Shown piece by piece: positions 46,600-55,184 of a stretch of 64,000 nucleotides of DNA. Position 1 is the stretch's first letter. The number at the start of each line of letters is the position of its first letter. The translations under genes were made by a program, and so were the position numbers. The notes below the pieces were generated by a model that worked only from the letters and a program-made list of their open reading frames with translations, searched no databases and was not told the origin of the DNA. Source of the DNA: Parcubacteria bacterium C7867-008 (GTDB lineage Bacteria; Patescibacteria; Paceibacteria; UBA9973; UBA2103); the NCBI GenBank assembly GCA_001189215.1, contig LFCR01000002.1:109688-173687 (forward strand). The letters run 5' to 3'.

Positions 46600-47646
46600 A
46601 TGGAAAAGCATACTTCGATTTCAATTACGACCGGTACATTCGTTCGAGCTATATTCGTTGCCACGTTGGCATACATGGCCTGGGTACTCCGGGATCTCGT
46701 ATTGCTGGTTATTACGGCAATCGTTATCGCAACCGCAATCGAGCCGGGTGTGGTGTACTTTATGAAGCGCAAGATACCGCGTGTTATTTCAGTACTTGTT
46801 ATGTATCTAATTGTGCTGGGTTCGCTCTTCAGTATCACGTACTTCTTTCTCCCACCGATTCTGTCTGACGCGCAGGGTGTGGTGACACAACTTCCGCAAT
46901 ATCTTGAGGCATTCGATCTTCCGATTGCAGGTATTACCGATCTTGCACCCGTTACTGCACAGAGCGGAAACATTCAGTCCCTTCTACAAACTATCTTTGC
47001 GTACCGCACCGCATTTGCAGATAGTTCTGAAGGAGCACTCCGTCTCGCATCCGTTATCTTTGGCGGACTCTTCTCGCTCATTCTTGTTATCGTGCTTTCG
47101 TTCTATTTCGCCCTTCAAGAGACAGGAGTGGAGGACTTCCTTCGATTGGTAACACCGTCTCGTCAGGAGGGATATGTGGTTGGTCTCTGGCACCGTGCAC
47201 AGAAAAAGATTGGTCAGTGGATGCAAGGACAATTGCTCCTCTCACTCATTGTTGGAGTAACGGTGTATCTTGGTCTCCTTATTCTTGGGGTACCGTACGC
47301 GCTCTTCCTCGCAATTATGGCGGCACTGTTTGATCTCATCCCTATCTTTGGCTCCTTTATTGCAGGTGTTGCTGCTGTAGTTATTGCACTTTCTTCAGGT
47401 GGGTTCGCTCTCGGACTTCTCGTGGCTGGCCTGTACTTCATAGTTAACCAGCTTGAGGCACATCTGATCTATCCGCTGGTGGTGAACAAGGTTGTTGGTA
47501 TCCCTCCACTCCTTGTGATTCTTGCGCTCATTGCCGGAGGTACTCTTATTGGATTCCTTGGTGTACTCCTTTCAGTCCCATTTGCAGCAGTATTGCGTGA
47601 GTTCGTAAACGACTACGATCAGCACAAGCGATCAGTTGCTGCATAA
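46600..47646 (+). CDS. AI-2E (PerM) family membrane protein
   Basis: The 348-aa protein has about seven hydrophobic helices in the AI-2E transporter layout, including FSLILVIVLSFYFALQETGVEDFL, KIGQWMQGQLLLSLIVGVTVYLGL, FDLIPIFGSFIAGVAAVVIAL and a C-terminal GTLIGFLGVLLSVPFAAVLREFV. Family members export AI-2, sodium/protons or other small molecules; the substrate here cannot be told. Confidence 0.87.
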   Translation: MEKHTSISITTGTFVRAIFVATLAYMAWVLRDLVLLVITAIVIATAIEPGVVYFMKRKIPRVISVLVMYLIVLGSLFSITYFFLPPILSDAQGVVTQLPQYLEAFDLPIAGITDLAPVTAQSGNIQSLLQTIFAYRTAFADSSEGALRLASVIFGGLFSLILVIVLSFYFALQETGVEDFLRLVTPSRQEGYVVGLWHRAQKKIGQWMQGQLLLSLIVGVTVYLGLLILGVPYALFLAIMAALFDLIPIFGSFIAGVAAVVIALSSGGFALGLLVAGLYFIVNQLEAHLIYPLVVNKVVGIPPLLVILALIAGGTLIGFLGVLLSVPFAAVLREFVNDYDQHKRSVAA

Positions 47647-47657
47647 CGCTATCTGGT

Positions 47658-49097
47658 ATGGCTCGCTACATCACCACCACGCTTCCATACGTGAATGCCG
47701 ATCCACATATCGGATTTGCGGTTGAGTTGATACAAGCTGATATTCTCACGCGTATATGGAGACAGTCTGGTGAGACAGTCTTCTTCAACACCGGTACCGA
47801 TGAGCATGGTCAGAAGATATTGCAGACCTCAGAGAAAGAGGGAAGAGATATACATGAGTATGTAGATCATTTCGCTGCTGAATTCGAACGACTCAATGGA
47901 ACCTTGGGTATATCAAACAGTGCGTTTGTTCGTACCACTAACCCAGCACACATTGAGGCAGCACAAGAGATGTGGCGAAGATGTCATGCAAAGGGAGATA
48001 TATATAAGAAAGCATACTCGGGGCTGTATTGTGTTGGATGTGAATCATTTAAGACAGAGAAGGATATTGAGGATGGCCGCTGCATGATACATACGCATCT
48101 CGAACTCCAGGAGATCGTTGAAGAAAACTATTTCTTCCGTCTCTCTAAGTACCAAGATGCGATTCTAGAATATCTTGATCGCCCGAACGTGATCGTACCG
48201 GAGTGGCGCCGTGAAGAAGCATTGAACTTCGTCCGCGGCGGCCTCGAAGATTTCAGTATCTCGCGCGATGTATCAAAACTCACCTGGGGTATTCCTGTAC
48301 CCGATGATGATACTCAGGTGATGTATGTATGGTTTGACGCGCTCACAAGCTACATCTCAACCCTTGGCTGGCCAAGCGATCCAGCAGGCAACTTTGAAAC
48401 GTACTGGAACGAGGGGAAAATCCTTCAGTTGGCAGGTAAGGATCAGGTCCGGTTCCAGTCAGTTATGTGGCAAGCAATGCTCATGTCTGCAGATATAAAG
48501 AATACCGATCAGGTGTTCTATCACGGCTTTATAAACTCTGGAGGACAGAAAATGTCCAAGTCATTGGGCAATGTAATAAGCCCCTATGAATTGGTAGAGA
48601 AGTACGGTCGCGAAGTAACGCGCTATTTGCTCCTACGCCACGTGCATCCCGTAGAAGACTCTGATGTCACCTGGGAACGAATGGATGAGTGGTATACAGC
48701 AAACCTAGTAAATGGATTAGGTAACCTTGTGTCTCGTGTTATGAAACTTGCAGAGACGCATCTTTCAGAACCTGTGCAACTTACGCCGTACGATACACGC
48801 GTGGAAGAACCATTCATCAAACTCATCAATGTGTATGAGTTCCAGCAAGCAATGGATCTTGTCTTTGATCACATCACTAAGGGTGATGAGTACATGACTA
48901 CTTATGAGCCATACAAGAAAATTAAGGATCCTGAAACGGAAGATGATGCTCGGACTCATATAACCCAGCTCGTGAGGCACATTGCAAAGATTGCCGCACA
49001 TCTCGAGAGTGTTATGCCTGAAACAAGTACCGCAATTCTAACGGCAGTTCGCAGCAACACTAAACCGGAGAATCTATTCCCGCGTCTTCCAGCATAG
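47658..49097 (+). CDS. metG: Methionyl-tRNA synthetase without C-terminal tRNA-binding domain
   Basis: The 479-aa class I enzyme has the HIGH-type motif DPHIGF, a zinc knuckle (YCVGCESF ... GRC), WFDALTSYISTLGWP and KMSKS (298-302), then the helical anticodon-binding domain. The C-terminal OB-fold tRNA-binding domain of many bacterial MetRS is absent; such a domain is fused to RuvX at 16636. It starts 11 bases after the transporter stop, in an apparent operon with tatD. Confidence 0.95.
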   Translation: MARYITTTLPYVNADPHIGFAVELIQADILTRIWRQSGETVFFNTGTDEHGQKILQTSEKEGRDIHEYVDHFAAEFERLNGTLGISNSAFVRTTNPAHIEAAQEMWRRCHAKGDIYKKAYSGLYCVGCESFKTEKDIEDGRCMIHTHLELQEIVEENYFFRLSKYQDAILEYLDRPNVIVPEWRREEALNFVRGGLEDFSISRDVSKLTWGIPVPDDDTQVMYVWFDALTSYISTLGWPSDPAGNFETYWNEGKILQLAGKDQVRFQSVMWQAMLMSADIKNTDQVFYHGFINSGGQKMSKSLGNVISPYELVEKYGREVTRYLLLRHVHPVEDSDVTWERMDEWYTANLVNGLGNLVSRVMKLAETHLSEPVQLTPYDTRVEEPFIKLINVYEFQQAMDLVFDHITKGDEYMTTYEPYKKIKDPETEDDARTHITQLVRHIAKIAAHLESVMPETSTAILTAVRSNTKPENLFPRLPA

Positions 49098-49108
49098 AAA
49101 GCAAAACT

Positions 49109-49918
49109 ATGAAGTATTTTGATGCACACTGTCACATACAGTTCGATGCCTTTGCCGCTGACAGAGAAGAACTAATTCGCTCCATGGGCGAACAGGAAGT
49201 TGGTGGACTGGTGGTGGGTGTTGATCGTGTTTCCTCGGAACGTGCACTAGCGCTTGTGGACAATTATGACTCACTCTTTGCTGCAGTTGGTCTACATCCT
49301 AACGATTGCCCTGAAGAAGAGTTCCATATGTCTGTGTACCGAGCACTTGCGTCACACCCTAAGGTGCTTGCGATAGGTGAGTGTGGTTTGGACAACTACC
49401 GTCCTGAAGATCCTCAAACTACTAAGAAAAAACAACGAGAAGTATTCGAGCAACATATACAGCTTGCCATCGAGACAAACAAGCCGTTGATGATTCATTC
49501 ACGACCTTCCAAAGGAACGCAGGATGCGTACGAAGACACTATAGATATCCTAAAGAGCTACAAAAGGGAGCACGGAGACAAGGTTCGTGGTGACATGCAC
49601 TTCTTTGTGGGAGGGGTAGAGGAGGCACGCCAGTTTGTGGATCTAGATTTCACCCTTTCCTATACCGCAGTCCTTACGTTCACCCAGGACTATGATGAAG
49701 TGGTCCGTTTCGCGCCACTGACACATCTCCTTTCAGAAACCGACTCGCCCTATGTGGCCCCTGCTCCTAACCGAGGCAAGCGTAACGATCCTCGCGCTGT
49801 ACAGGCTGTTATTGGCGCTGTGGCACGTATAAGAGGAGAGAATGAGGAATTAGTGCGAGAACAGATCCTTTCAAACGCTGAGCGGGTCTTTGGTACTACC
49901 TTGCGGGGCCTAAAATAG
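49109..49918 (+). CDS. TatD family metal-dependent hydrolase
   Basis: The 269-aa TIM-barrel enzyme begins KYFDAHCHIQFDAF (HxH metal site), with VGLHPNDCPEEE, IGECGLDNY, KPLMIHSRPSK and LLSETDSPYVAPAPNRGKRNDP, all typical of TatD DNases. It is downstream of metG as in many bacteria. Confidence 0.92.
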   Translation: MKYFDAHCHIQFDAFAADREELIRSMGEQEVGGLVVGVDRVSSERALALVDNYDSLFAAVGLHPNDCPEEEFHMSVYRALASHPKVLAIGECGLDNYRPEDPQTTKKKQREVFEQHIQLAIETNKPLMIHSRPSKGTQDAYEDTIDILKSYKREHGDKVRGDMHFFVGGVEEARQFVDLDFTLSYTAVLTFTQDYDEVVRFAPLTHLLSETDSPYVAPAPNRGKRNDPRAVQAVIGAVARIRGENEELVREQILSNAERVFGTTLRGLK

Positions 49919-49938
49919 CGTGGTAGTATCGCCCTATT

Positions 49939-50430
49939 ATGGCTACTGAGAAGATTTCAACCGAGGAGGAGGTCCTCGACACCGACCACGCTGAACAGCG
50001 TGTATATGAGCTTGGATTCCACCTTGATCCGGAACTTCCGGAGACTGAGGTAAAGAAGAGCTACCAGGCTCTTCGTGATCTGATTGCAGGCAAGGGTTCA
50101 ATCGTTGCTGAGGGTGAGCCTACCAAGATTCCTCTCGCATACACTATTTCTCGAACTGAGACCGGTGTTGGACGTCGTGATTTTGATAACGCATTCTTCT
50201 GCTGGATTGCGTACGAAGTTACTGGTGCTGCACACGCTGAGGTACTTGAGGCTGCTAATGCAGAGAAGCGTATTATTCGCTTCCTCGATCTCCGCACTAC
50301 CAAGGATGAGGCAAAGCACTCTGAAGAGATGCAGGCTATTTTTGCTCAGATGGCAAATGACGAGGCTGCTCCTGAAGAAGAGACTGTTTCTGAGACCGAG
50401 CTTGATGCCGCTCTCAAGGAGGTTGTATAA
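49939..50430 (+). CDS. rpsF: 30S ribosomal protein S6 with acidic ends
   Basis: The core (YELGFHLDPELPETEVKKSYQALRDLIAGKGSIVAEGEP ... IPLAYTISR ... RDFDNAFFCWIAYEV ... EKRIIRFLDLRT) is S6. It has about 20 acidic extra residues at the N-terminus and a 35-residue acidic tail (AAPEEETVSETELDAALKEVV), longer than usual (about 100 aa). First gene of the rpsF-ssb-rpsR cluster; TAGTAT lies 9 bases before the ATG. Confidence 0.9.
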   Translation: MATEKISTEEEVLDTDHAEQRVYELGFHLDPELPETEVKKSYQALRDLIAGKGSIVAEGEPTKIPLAYTISRTETGVGRRDFDNAFFCWIAYEVTGAAHAEVLEAANAEKRIIRFLDLRTTKDEAKHSEEMQAIFAQMANDEAAPEEETVSETELDAALKEVV

Positions 50431-50457
50431 GCCTTTCCTAAAGGGAATATAAGAAAT

Positions 50458-50486
50458 AGCCGGGCATCTGCTCGGCTTTTTCTTTA
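50458..50486 (+). terminator. Weak terminator between rpsF and ssb
   Basis: AGCCG-G-GC pairs with GC-T-CGGCT, followed by TTTTCTTT. It may reduce read-through into ssb, which has its own possible -10 (TATACT near 50525). Confidence 0.6.
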
Positions 50487-50562
50487 GTATCCTCATAGGT
50501 CCTAGGCAGGGAAATCATGACTGGTATACTGGAATCAAGACCTAAACATCAGCCAAATAACT

Positions 50563-51063
50563 ATGTATCTCAACAAAGTATTGCTTTACGGAAACCTTAC
50601 TCGCGACCCTGAACTTCGGGCTATTCCTTCAGGACAACAAGTTGCATCATTTGGTATTGCAACAAACCGCACCTTCAAGAATAAGGAAGGGCAGCAACAG
50701 GATCAGACTGAATTTCATAATATTGTTGCCTTTGGTCGTACCGCTGAAGTAATGGGACAGTACCTCAAGAAGGGACGTCCGGTATATATCGAGGGACGTA
50801 TCCAGACTCGTTCTTGGGATAAGGATGGCGCTAAACAGTATCGTACGGAGATTGTTGTAGATAGCTTCCAGTTTGGTCCTCAGGCAGGTGGTTCTGATGG
50901 AGGTGCACGATCTGGTGGCAACAGTGCCCCAGCAGCGTCAGCAGGCACCAGTCGTCCTGCAAGTATTGCTCCTGAGACCGGAGGTGCTGATGATTTCGGG
51001 GGTACTGGTGATGCTATCCAGTACCCAGACGATGAGATAAATCCTGAGGATATTCCTTTCTAG
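50563..51063 (+). CDS. ssb: Single-stranded DNA-binding protein
   Basis: The 166-aa protein has the SSB OB fold (MYLNKVLLYGNLTRDPELRAIPSGQQVASFGIATNR, QQDQTEFHNIVAFGRTAEVMGQYLKKGRPVYIEGRIQTRSW), a Gly/Ala/Ser-rich linker and the acidic C-terminal tip DDEINPEDIPF that recruits repair proteins. Normal length. Confidence 0.95.
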   Translation: MYLNKVLLYGNLTRDPELRAIPSGQQVASFGIATNRTFKNKEGQQQDQTEFHNIVAFGRTAEVMGQYLKKGRPVYIEGRIQTRSWDKDGAKQYRTEIVVDSFQFGPQAGGSDGGARSGGNSAPAASAGTSRPASIAPETGGADDFGGTGDAIQYPDDEINPEDIPF

Positions 51064-51129
51064 ATCGATAATCGGCAACCATTGCAAAATAAGGCCGAAT
51101 CAGATAGGCTAGAGCAACCAACCACTTAT

Positions 51130-51336
51130 ATGGCACATCAATCAGAACGCGAGGAGATCGAGCACAAGAAATTCGTTGACTACAAGGACGTAGCATACCT
51201 ACGCCAGTTCACGAATACTCATGCAAAGATCATGGCTAAGAAGCGCAGTGGCGTTTCCGCAAGCCGTCAGCGAGAGATCGCTACAGCAATCAAGCGGGCT
51301 CGTTTCATGGGGCTTCTCCCATACCTCGCAGCGTAA
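51130..51336 (+). CDS. rpsR: 30S ribosomal protein S18
   Basis: The 68-aa protein (KKFVDYKDVAYLRQFTNTHAKIMAKKRSGVSASRQREIATAIKRARFMGLLPY) is a normal S18. The start at 51130 gives the usual length. The L9 gene (rplI) that commonly follows is absent; a terminator comes next. Confidence 0.94.
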   Translation: MAHQSEREEIEHKKFVDYKDVAYLRQFTNTHAKIMAKKRSGVSASRQREIATAIKRARFMGLLPYLAA

Positions 51337-51340
51337 AGCG

Positions 51341-51384
51341 AATAAGAAAAACCGCTCCAGAAATGGAGCGGTTTTTCTTATTGC
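51341..51384 (+). terminator. Terminator of rpsF-ssb-rpsR
   Basis: A 19-bp perfect stem (51341-51359/51364-51382) with A/T tracts. Confidence 0.92.
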
Positions 51385-51453
51385 CACCGCTCTTCTAGCA
51401 TGCTTTCCTTTACGTAGAGGGCATTTCGCCTACATCAGTTCTAGGGGAACGAC

Positions 51454-51921
51454 ATGAACAAACTGCTCTTGAGCTGTGCACTTCTTGCATTTGTTGCTCC
51501 GAATGCTCAGTCAAAGGAGTACCGTATCGGTGATACGGTGCATCACGAAGAACCCGAGTCCACTGCCGCCGCTACAGTGGCACACTGCCTCCTGTGGCCG
51601 CGCGATACTGAATACACCCTCCAGTTCACGATGCGGAGTCAGGACAAGGAGGCACGTAAATGGATCACGGAAGGTGAGGTCATCGAAAGAGGTAGACCGA
51701 TCGTTGTGACGGTGCACCCGTACAAAGGGGAAGAGTACCGGACGTGCACTGAACGTAGCGCGACGCCGAAAGACCTCCAGCTTCCAGGAAAGGAAGCTCT
51801 TGCGGTCCTACAGCTGGCCGACGGCAGTAAGTTCGGGTATGCAGTCCGCAAGATTTCCGAAGAAGGGGACTCATTTGAGTTCCTTGCTGCAGGGCCGGTA
51901 CCGGTCTCGAAGCACAACTAG
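51454..51921 (+). CDS. Secreted protein of unknown function (155 aa)
   Basis: A Sec signal peptide (MNKLLLSCALLAFVAPNAQS) precedes a soluble domain with two cysteines and an alternating polar/hydrophobic beta pattern; no family recognised. GGGGAA Shine-Dalgarno, GC-rich codons and its own terminator mark it as a self-contained unit between native rpsR and efp. Confidence 0.62.
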   Translation: MNKLLLSCALLAFVAPNAQSKEYRIGDTVHHEEPESTAAATVAHCLLWPRDTEYTLQFTMRSQDKEARKWITEGEVIERGRPIVVTVHPYKGEEYRTCTERSATPKDLQLPGKEALAVLQLADGSKFGYAVRKISEEGDSFEFLAAGPVPVSKHN

Positions 51922-51946
51922 TCTACGTGCTGACATACAAAGACGA

Positions 51947-51973
51947 AGGCCCGCGGTTTCCCGCGGGCCTTTT
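51947..51973. terminator. Terminator of secreted protein gene
   Basis: AGGCCCGCGG (51947-51956) pairs with CCGCGGGCCT (51961-51970), then Ts. The convergent efp stop is at 51985. Confidence 0.88.
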
Positions 51974-51984
51974 CGCATTTCTAT

Positions 51985-52560
51985 CTACGCTTTCTCCATT
52001 CGCTCCGTGTACTCACCACTATCAGTATTGATTCGAAGCACATCGCCTTCATTGATGAACATGGGAGTGCTGATCGTTGCACCAGACTCAACCGTTACAT
52101 ACTTGCTACCGCCAGTAGCGGTATCTCCCTTAACAGCTGGAGCTGCTTCGGTAACCTTAAGATCAACCTTGATAGGGATCTTCACGGTTGCTGGCTTATC
52201 TTTGTATGTCATCACTTCAACCGGAGCATTCTGAATAAGCCACTGCACCTTATCGTGTACGGATTCTTCTGGGAATGAGAAACGGTTCTTAGGATTTCCG
52301 GCTTCAGCAAACCAAGACTCCCCACGGTTGGTGTAGAGGTAGTTTGCGCTGATGGTAGCGATGTCTGCTTCTGGTACTGTCTCACTTTGATGGAAGGAGA
52401 TCTCTGTGACCTTGCCTGAGATAAGGTGACGAAGCTTGGTCTGATTAACCGGCTTACGTTGCTGCATGCGGAATACATGAGACGAAAGTACTTCGTACGG
52501 TTCATTGTTGTATTCGATAACCTTCTTCTGAACGATTTCGTTATACGAAAGGATAGCCAT
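51985..52560 (-). CDS. efp: Elongation factor P with altered tip
   Basis: The 191-aa protein has all three EF-P domains and rescues ribosomes stalled at polyproline. Where the usual loop reads PGKG with a modified Lys34, this one has R-M-Q-Q-R-K-P (31-37): alignment on the following TKLRHL puts Gln34 at the tip, so lysylation-type modification of Lys34 is not possible there. An Arg35 or Lys36 could substitute. No Shine-Dalgarno. Confidence 0.93.
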   Translation of the reverse strand: MAILSYNEIVQKKVIEYNNEPYEVLSSHVFRMQQRKPVNQTKLRHLISGKVTEISFHQSETVPEADIATISANYLYTNRGESWFAEAGNPKNRFSFPEESVHDKVQWLIQNAPVEVMTYKDKPATVKIPIKVDLKVTEAAPAVKGDTATGGSKYVTVESGATISTPMFINEGDVLRINTDSGEYTERMEKA

Positions 52561-52655
52561 AATTGATTCTGCTAGAAACCGGAACGGGTCCGGCTGCGTT
52601 ATAAAAGATGCCAGCCAGTTAGGTCTGGGTGACGAGTAACGGTATGATACAGGAC

Positions 52656-53243
52656 GTGGGACGCAAGTCTAGTATATGGAGTGCTGAGTGGAAAGACGCT
52701 TCTGATGAGGTGGTGCTTTCAGAGTCCCGGAACCGCCCGGAGCTTTTTGCTCTTCTGGTAGAACGATATGAAGACGCCTTTCTCCGTAAAGCGAATTCGA
52801 TCCTGTATCGCACCGAAGATGCTGAAGAGATGGTCCAAGATACCTTCACACGCATATACCTCTATGCGGACCGTTTCGTTCCTCAGGAGGGAGCACAGTT
52901 CTCCTCATGGGCATATGCGATCCTCATCCGTCTTTGCTTTACCCGATATCAGAAGATGAAGAAGGAGCGGGGAAGAACCATGGAGCTTGAACCGGAGACC
53001 TATGAACGTATTGCAGATGCCGATATCTTCCTAGAAGATCTCACCATTAGAGACGAAGTCCTTATGGCCATGGCTCGTATGCCGGAAACCGCAAGCCGTA
53101 TTCTTCGGTTACAGTTTCTTGAAGGCAAGACTCAGGAGGAGATTGCCACTATTGAGGGAGCATCTGTAGCAGCGGTTAAGACCCGAGTACACCGAGCCAA
53201 GAAATCATTCAAAGAAGCATTTATATATGGAAAGAAGCAATAA
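52656..53243 (+). CDS. ECF-type sigma-70 factor
   Basis: The 195-aa protein has sigma region 2 (ELFALLVERYEDAFLRKANSILYRTEDAEEMVQDTFTRIYLYADRF ... FSSWAYAILIRLCFTRY) and region 4 (MARMPETASRILRLQFLEGKTQEEIATIEGASVAAVKTRVHRAKKSFKE) with no region 1 or 3. I choose GTG at 52656, which has TATGAT 7 bases upstream; in-frame ATG at 52644 and GTG at 52629 are alternatives. The downstream membrane protein overlaps it by 17 bases. Confidence 0.87.
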   Translation: MGRKSSIWSAEWKDASDEVVLSESRNRPELFALLVERYEDAFLRKANSILYRTEDAEEMVQDTFTRIYLYADRFVPQEGAQFSSWAYAILIRLCFTRYQKMKKERGRTMELEPETYERIADADIFLEDLTIRDEVLMAMARMPETASRILRLQFLEGKTQEEIATIEGASVAAVKTRVHRAKKSFKEAFIYGKKQ

Positions 53244-53577
53244 TCATTCAGAGCATATGTCCGATATACAGAGCGTTGTGATGCGTCGTGTGCATACCGT
53301 GCATGCGATACGTCCGTTCATAAGCAGCACGATGCTCGCGGCGATTCTTTCGCTTGGATCCCTGTATCTCGTTGGCAGGGAAGTGTGGGTGGCAAAGGTC
53401 CTCGTGAACATACCGAACCCATTGAACGTAGTCAGTACGCTACGCTTCTTTGAAGTTGCATTCTTGAACACCACTACACTCGTACAGGTACTCTGCGTGA
53501 TTGTTGCGTTCAGTGTTGTGTGGATCTTACGGGATATGGTACGTGCACTTCGTCTTCCAGCGATGCGAATGGCATAA
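53227..53577 (+). CDS. Small membrane protein downstream of ECF sigma
   Basis: The 116-aa product has two or three membrane helices (about residues 32-50, 75-105) and a short cytoplasmic N-terminus. Overlap with the sigma factor suggests a shared job, for example sensing or membrane tethering of the sigma factor, but no anti-sigma motif is visible. An alternative ATG is at 53257. Confidence 0.6.
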   Translation: MERSNNHSEHMSDIQSVVMRRVHTVHAIRPFISSTMLAAILSLGSLYLVGREVWVAKVLVNIPNPLNVVSTLRFFEVAFLNTTTLVQVLCVIVAFSVVWILRDMVRALRLPAMRMA

Positions 53578-53583
53578 CTGGAT

Positions 53584-53625
53584 AAGAAAACAACCGACGC
53601 TCTTGAGCGTCAGTTGTTTTCTTTT
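53584..53625. terminator. Bidirectional terminator next to recA
   Basis: AAGAAAACAAC/GTTGTTTTCTT outer stem with inner GACGCTC/GAGCGTC. Confidence 0.88.
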
Positions 53626-53627
53626 AA

Positions 53628-54749
53628 CTACTCTGCAGCAAGCTTCGCACGAATCTGCTTCAGAATCTCATTAGCAATAGGTTTGTTTTCGCGGAGGAAG
53701 GTACGCGTTGCGTCATACCCACGTCCGAGCTTGGTTTCTCCGTAGCTGTAACTAGAACCAGATTTTGAAACGATATCGTATTTCTCACCAAGAGCGATGA
53801 TCTCACCTTCGCGGGAGATACCCTCGTTATACATGAGATCGAACTCAGTGGTCTTGAATGGGGCAGCAACCTTGTTCTTTACTACCTTCACACGCACCCG
53901 TCCTCCCACAACCTCTTCACCCTTTTTGATTTGGGCAATGCGGCGAATATCAAGACGGACTGAAGTGTAGAACTTAAGGGCCTTTCCACCTGGAGTAGTT
54001 TCAGGATTACCAAACATCACACCGATCTGCATGCGGATTTGGTTGATGAAAATAACGATGGTTTGAGACTTGGCGGTGATAGCGGTCAGTTTACGGAGTG
54101 CCTGACTCATGAGGCGTGCCTGCTTACCCACATGGTGAGCACCCATGTCCCCCTCGATCTCATCCTTTGGGGTAAGGGCTGCAACGGAGTCTATAACGAT
54201 CACTGATACAGAACCTGCACGAACAAGTGATTCAACAATCTCAAGTGCCTGCTCGCCAGTATCTGGCTGCGAGATGAGGAGTTCATCAAGCTTCACGCCA
54301 ATCTTGCGTGCGTACTCCGGATCAAGGGCATGTTCTGCATCAACGAATGAACAAATACCACCTTTCTTTTGCGCCTCTGCGATTACATGGAGTGCCAGTG
54401 TTGTTTTACCTGAAGACTCAGGACCAAAGATTTCGATAATGCGTCCGCAGGGCATACCACCGATACCAAGTGCAGCATCAAGGCCAATAGAACCAGTTGG
54501 TATGAACGGCATAGCGGCAGGTTTGCCTGAGCCAAAGGTCATGATCGCTTCATCACCAAACTTTGTCTTGATCTCTTTTATAGCGAGTTCAATGGACTTG
54601 CGCTTTGCCTCGTCACCAACGGGCTGTGTACCGTCGGACTTCGTGGATTTCTTTGAACTCTTCTCACCATCTACAGCCTCTAGTGCAAGCTCGTCTTCAG
54701 AGCTTGATGATTTTGCAGACTTTTTTGCGGTGAATTTCTTTGCGGGCAT
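53628..54749 (-). CDS. recA: Recombinase RecA with Lys/Ser-rich N-terminal extension
   Basis: The 373-aa protein has Walker A GPESSGKT (109-116), Walker B VIVIDSVAAL, the loop L1/L2 region MGAHHVGKQARLMSQALRKLTA and NQIRMQIGVMFGNPETTPGGKALKFYTSVRLDIRR. About 48 residues rich in Lys, Ser and Asp/Glu precede the core, and the usual acidic C-terminal tail is missing (ends QIRAKLAAE). It is leaderless: TATATT 6 bases before the ATG. Confidence 0.96.
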   Translation of the reverse strand: MPAKKFTAKKSAKSSSSEDELALEAVDGEKSSKKSTKSDGTQPVGDEAKRKSIELAIKEIKTKFGDEAIMTFGSGKPAAMPFIPTGSIGLDAALGIGGMPCGRIIEIFGPESSGKTTLALHVIAEAQKKGGICSFVDAEHALDPEYARKIGVKLDELLISQPDTGEQALEIVESLVRAGSVSVIVIDSVAALTPKDEIEGDMGAHHVGKQARLMSQALRKLTAITAKSQTIVIFINQIRMQIGVMFGNPETTPGGKALKFYTSVRLDIRRIAQIKKGEEVVGGRVRVKVVKNKVAAPFKTTEFDLMYNEGISREGEIIALGEKYDIVSKSGSSYSYGETKLGRGYDATRTFLRENKPIANEILKQIRAKLAAE

Positions 54750-54755
54750 AGCAGG

Positions 54756-54761
54756 AATATA
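54756..54761 (-). promoter_or_regulatory. -10 box for leaderless recA
   Basis: Minus-strand TATATT ends 6 bases before the recA ATG. No LexA-type box is obvious around it. Confidence 0.6.
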
Positions 54762-54861
54762 TTACGTATCTATAAGAATATTGTACCGTTTTTCGCACAG
54801 GTATCTATCGAACAGGGGATACCGAGAGCCCCCTGGTATATAGGGTTATTTTAGGACTTCC

Positions 54862-55182
54862 TCAGGGAACTATTATTTCCTTATCTAGACTGGTGGTGCG
54901 ACCAAAACGATCCTTTGCTTTAAGAGTGATGGTGATACCTCCCCGAGGAAGGGTAAGGACCTTTGAGAATCGACCTTGTTCGTCAATAAGTAGAGTGTTT
55001 CCATCGAGGGTCAGTGTCTCAGTATGGAGCGCATGTCCTGAAAGAGTGGTGAAGCCATGTTCAGGTTCAACCAGTATTGGATCAACACGTATCTCTGGAC
55101 CTCGTAGAAGAGGGAAGGCTTTAACCGCTCCGTATCCAATTAGAAGGATAAGGACACCGGCTATAACGTAACGGAACTGCAT
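54862..55182 (-). CDS. Small membrane-anchored Ig-like protein (106 aa)
   Basis: One N-terminal membrane helix (FRYVIAGVLILLIGYGAVKAF) followed by a single beta-sandwich-like domain (GFTTLSGHALHTETLTLDGNTLLIDEQGRFSKVLTL). It starts two bases after the ftsK stop, so it is co-transcribed with ftsK. Function unknown. Confidence 0.65.
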   Translation of the reverse strand: MQFRYVIAGVLILLIGYGAVKAFPLLRGPEIRVDPILVEPEHGFTTLSGHALHTETLTLDGNTLLIDEQGRFSKVLTLPRGGITITLKAKDRFGRTTSLDKEIIVP

Positions 55183-55184
55183 GG

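Noticed and set aside
1400..52000. Shared attachment sites or integron-like repeats flanking the Shine-Dalgarno-led units
   Set aside because: By eye the left and right boundaries of the units share no common sequence beyond having terminators; no integrase gene is in the window.
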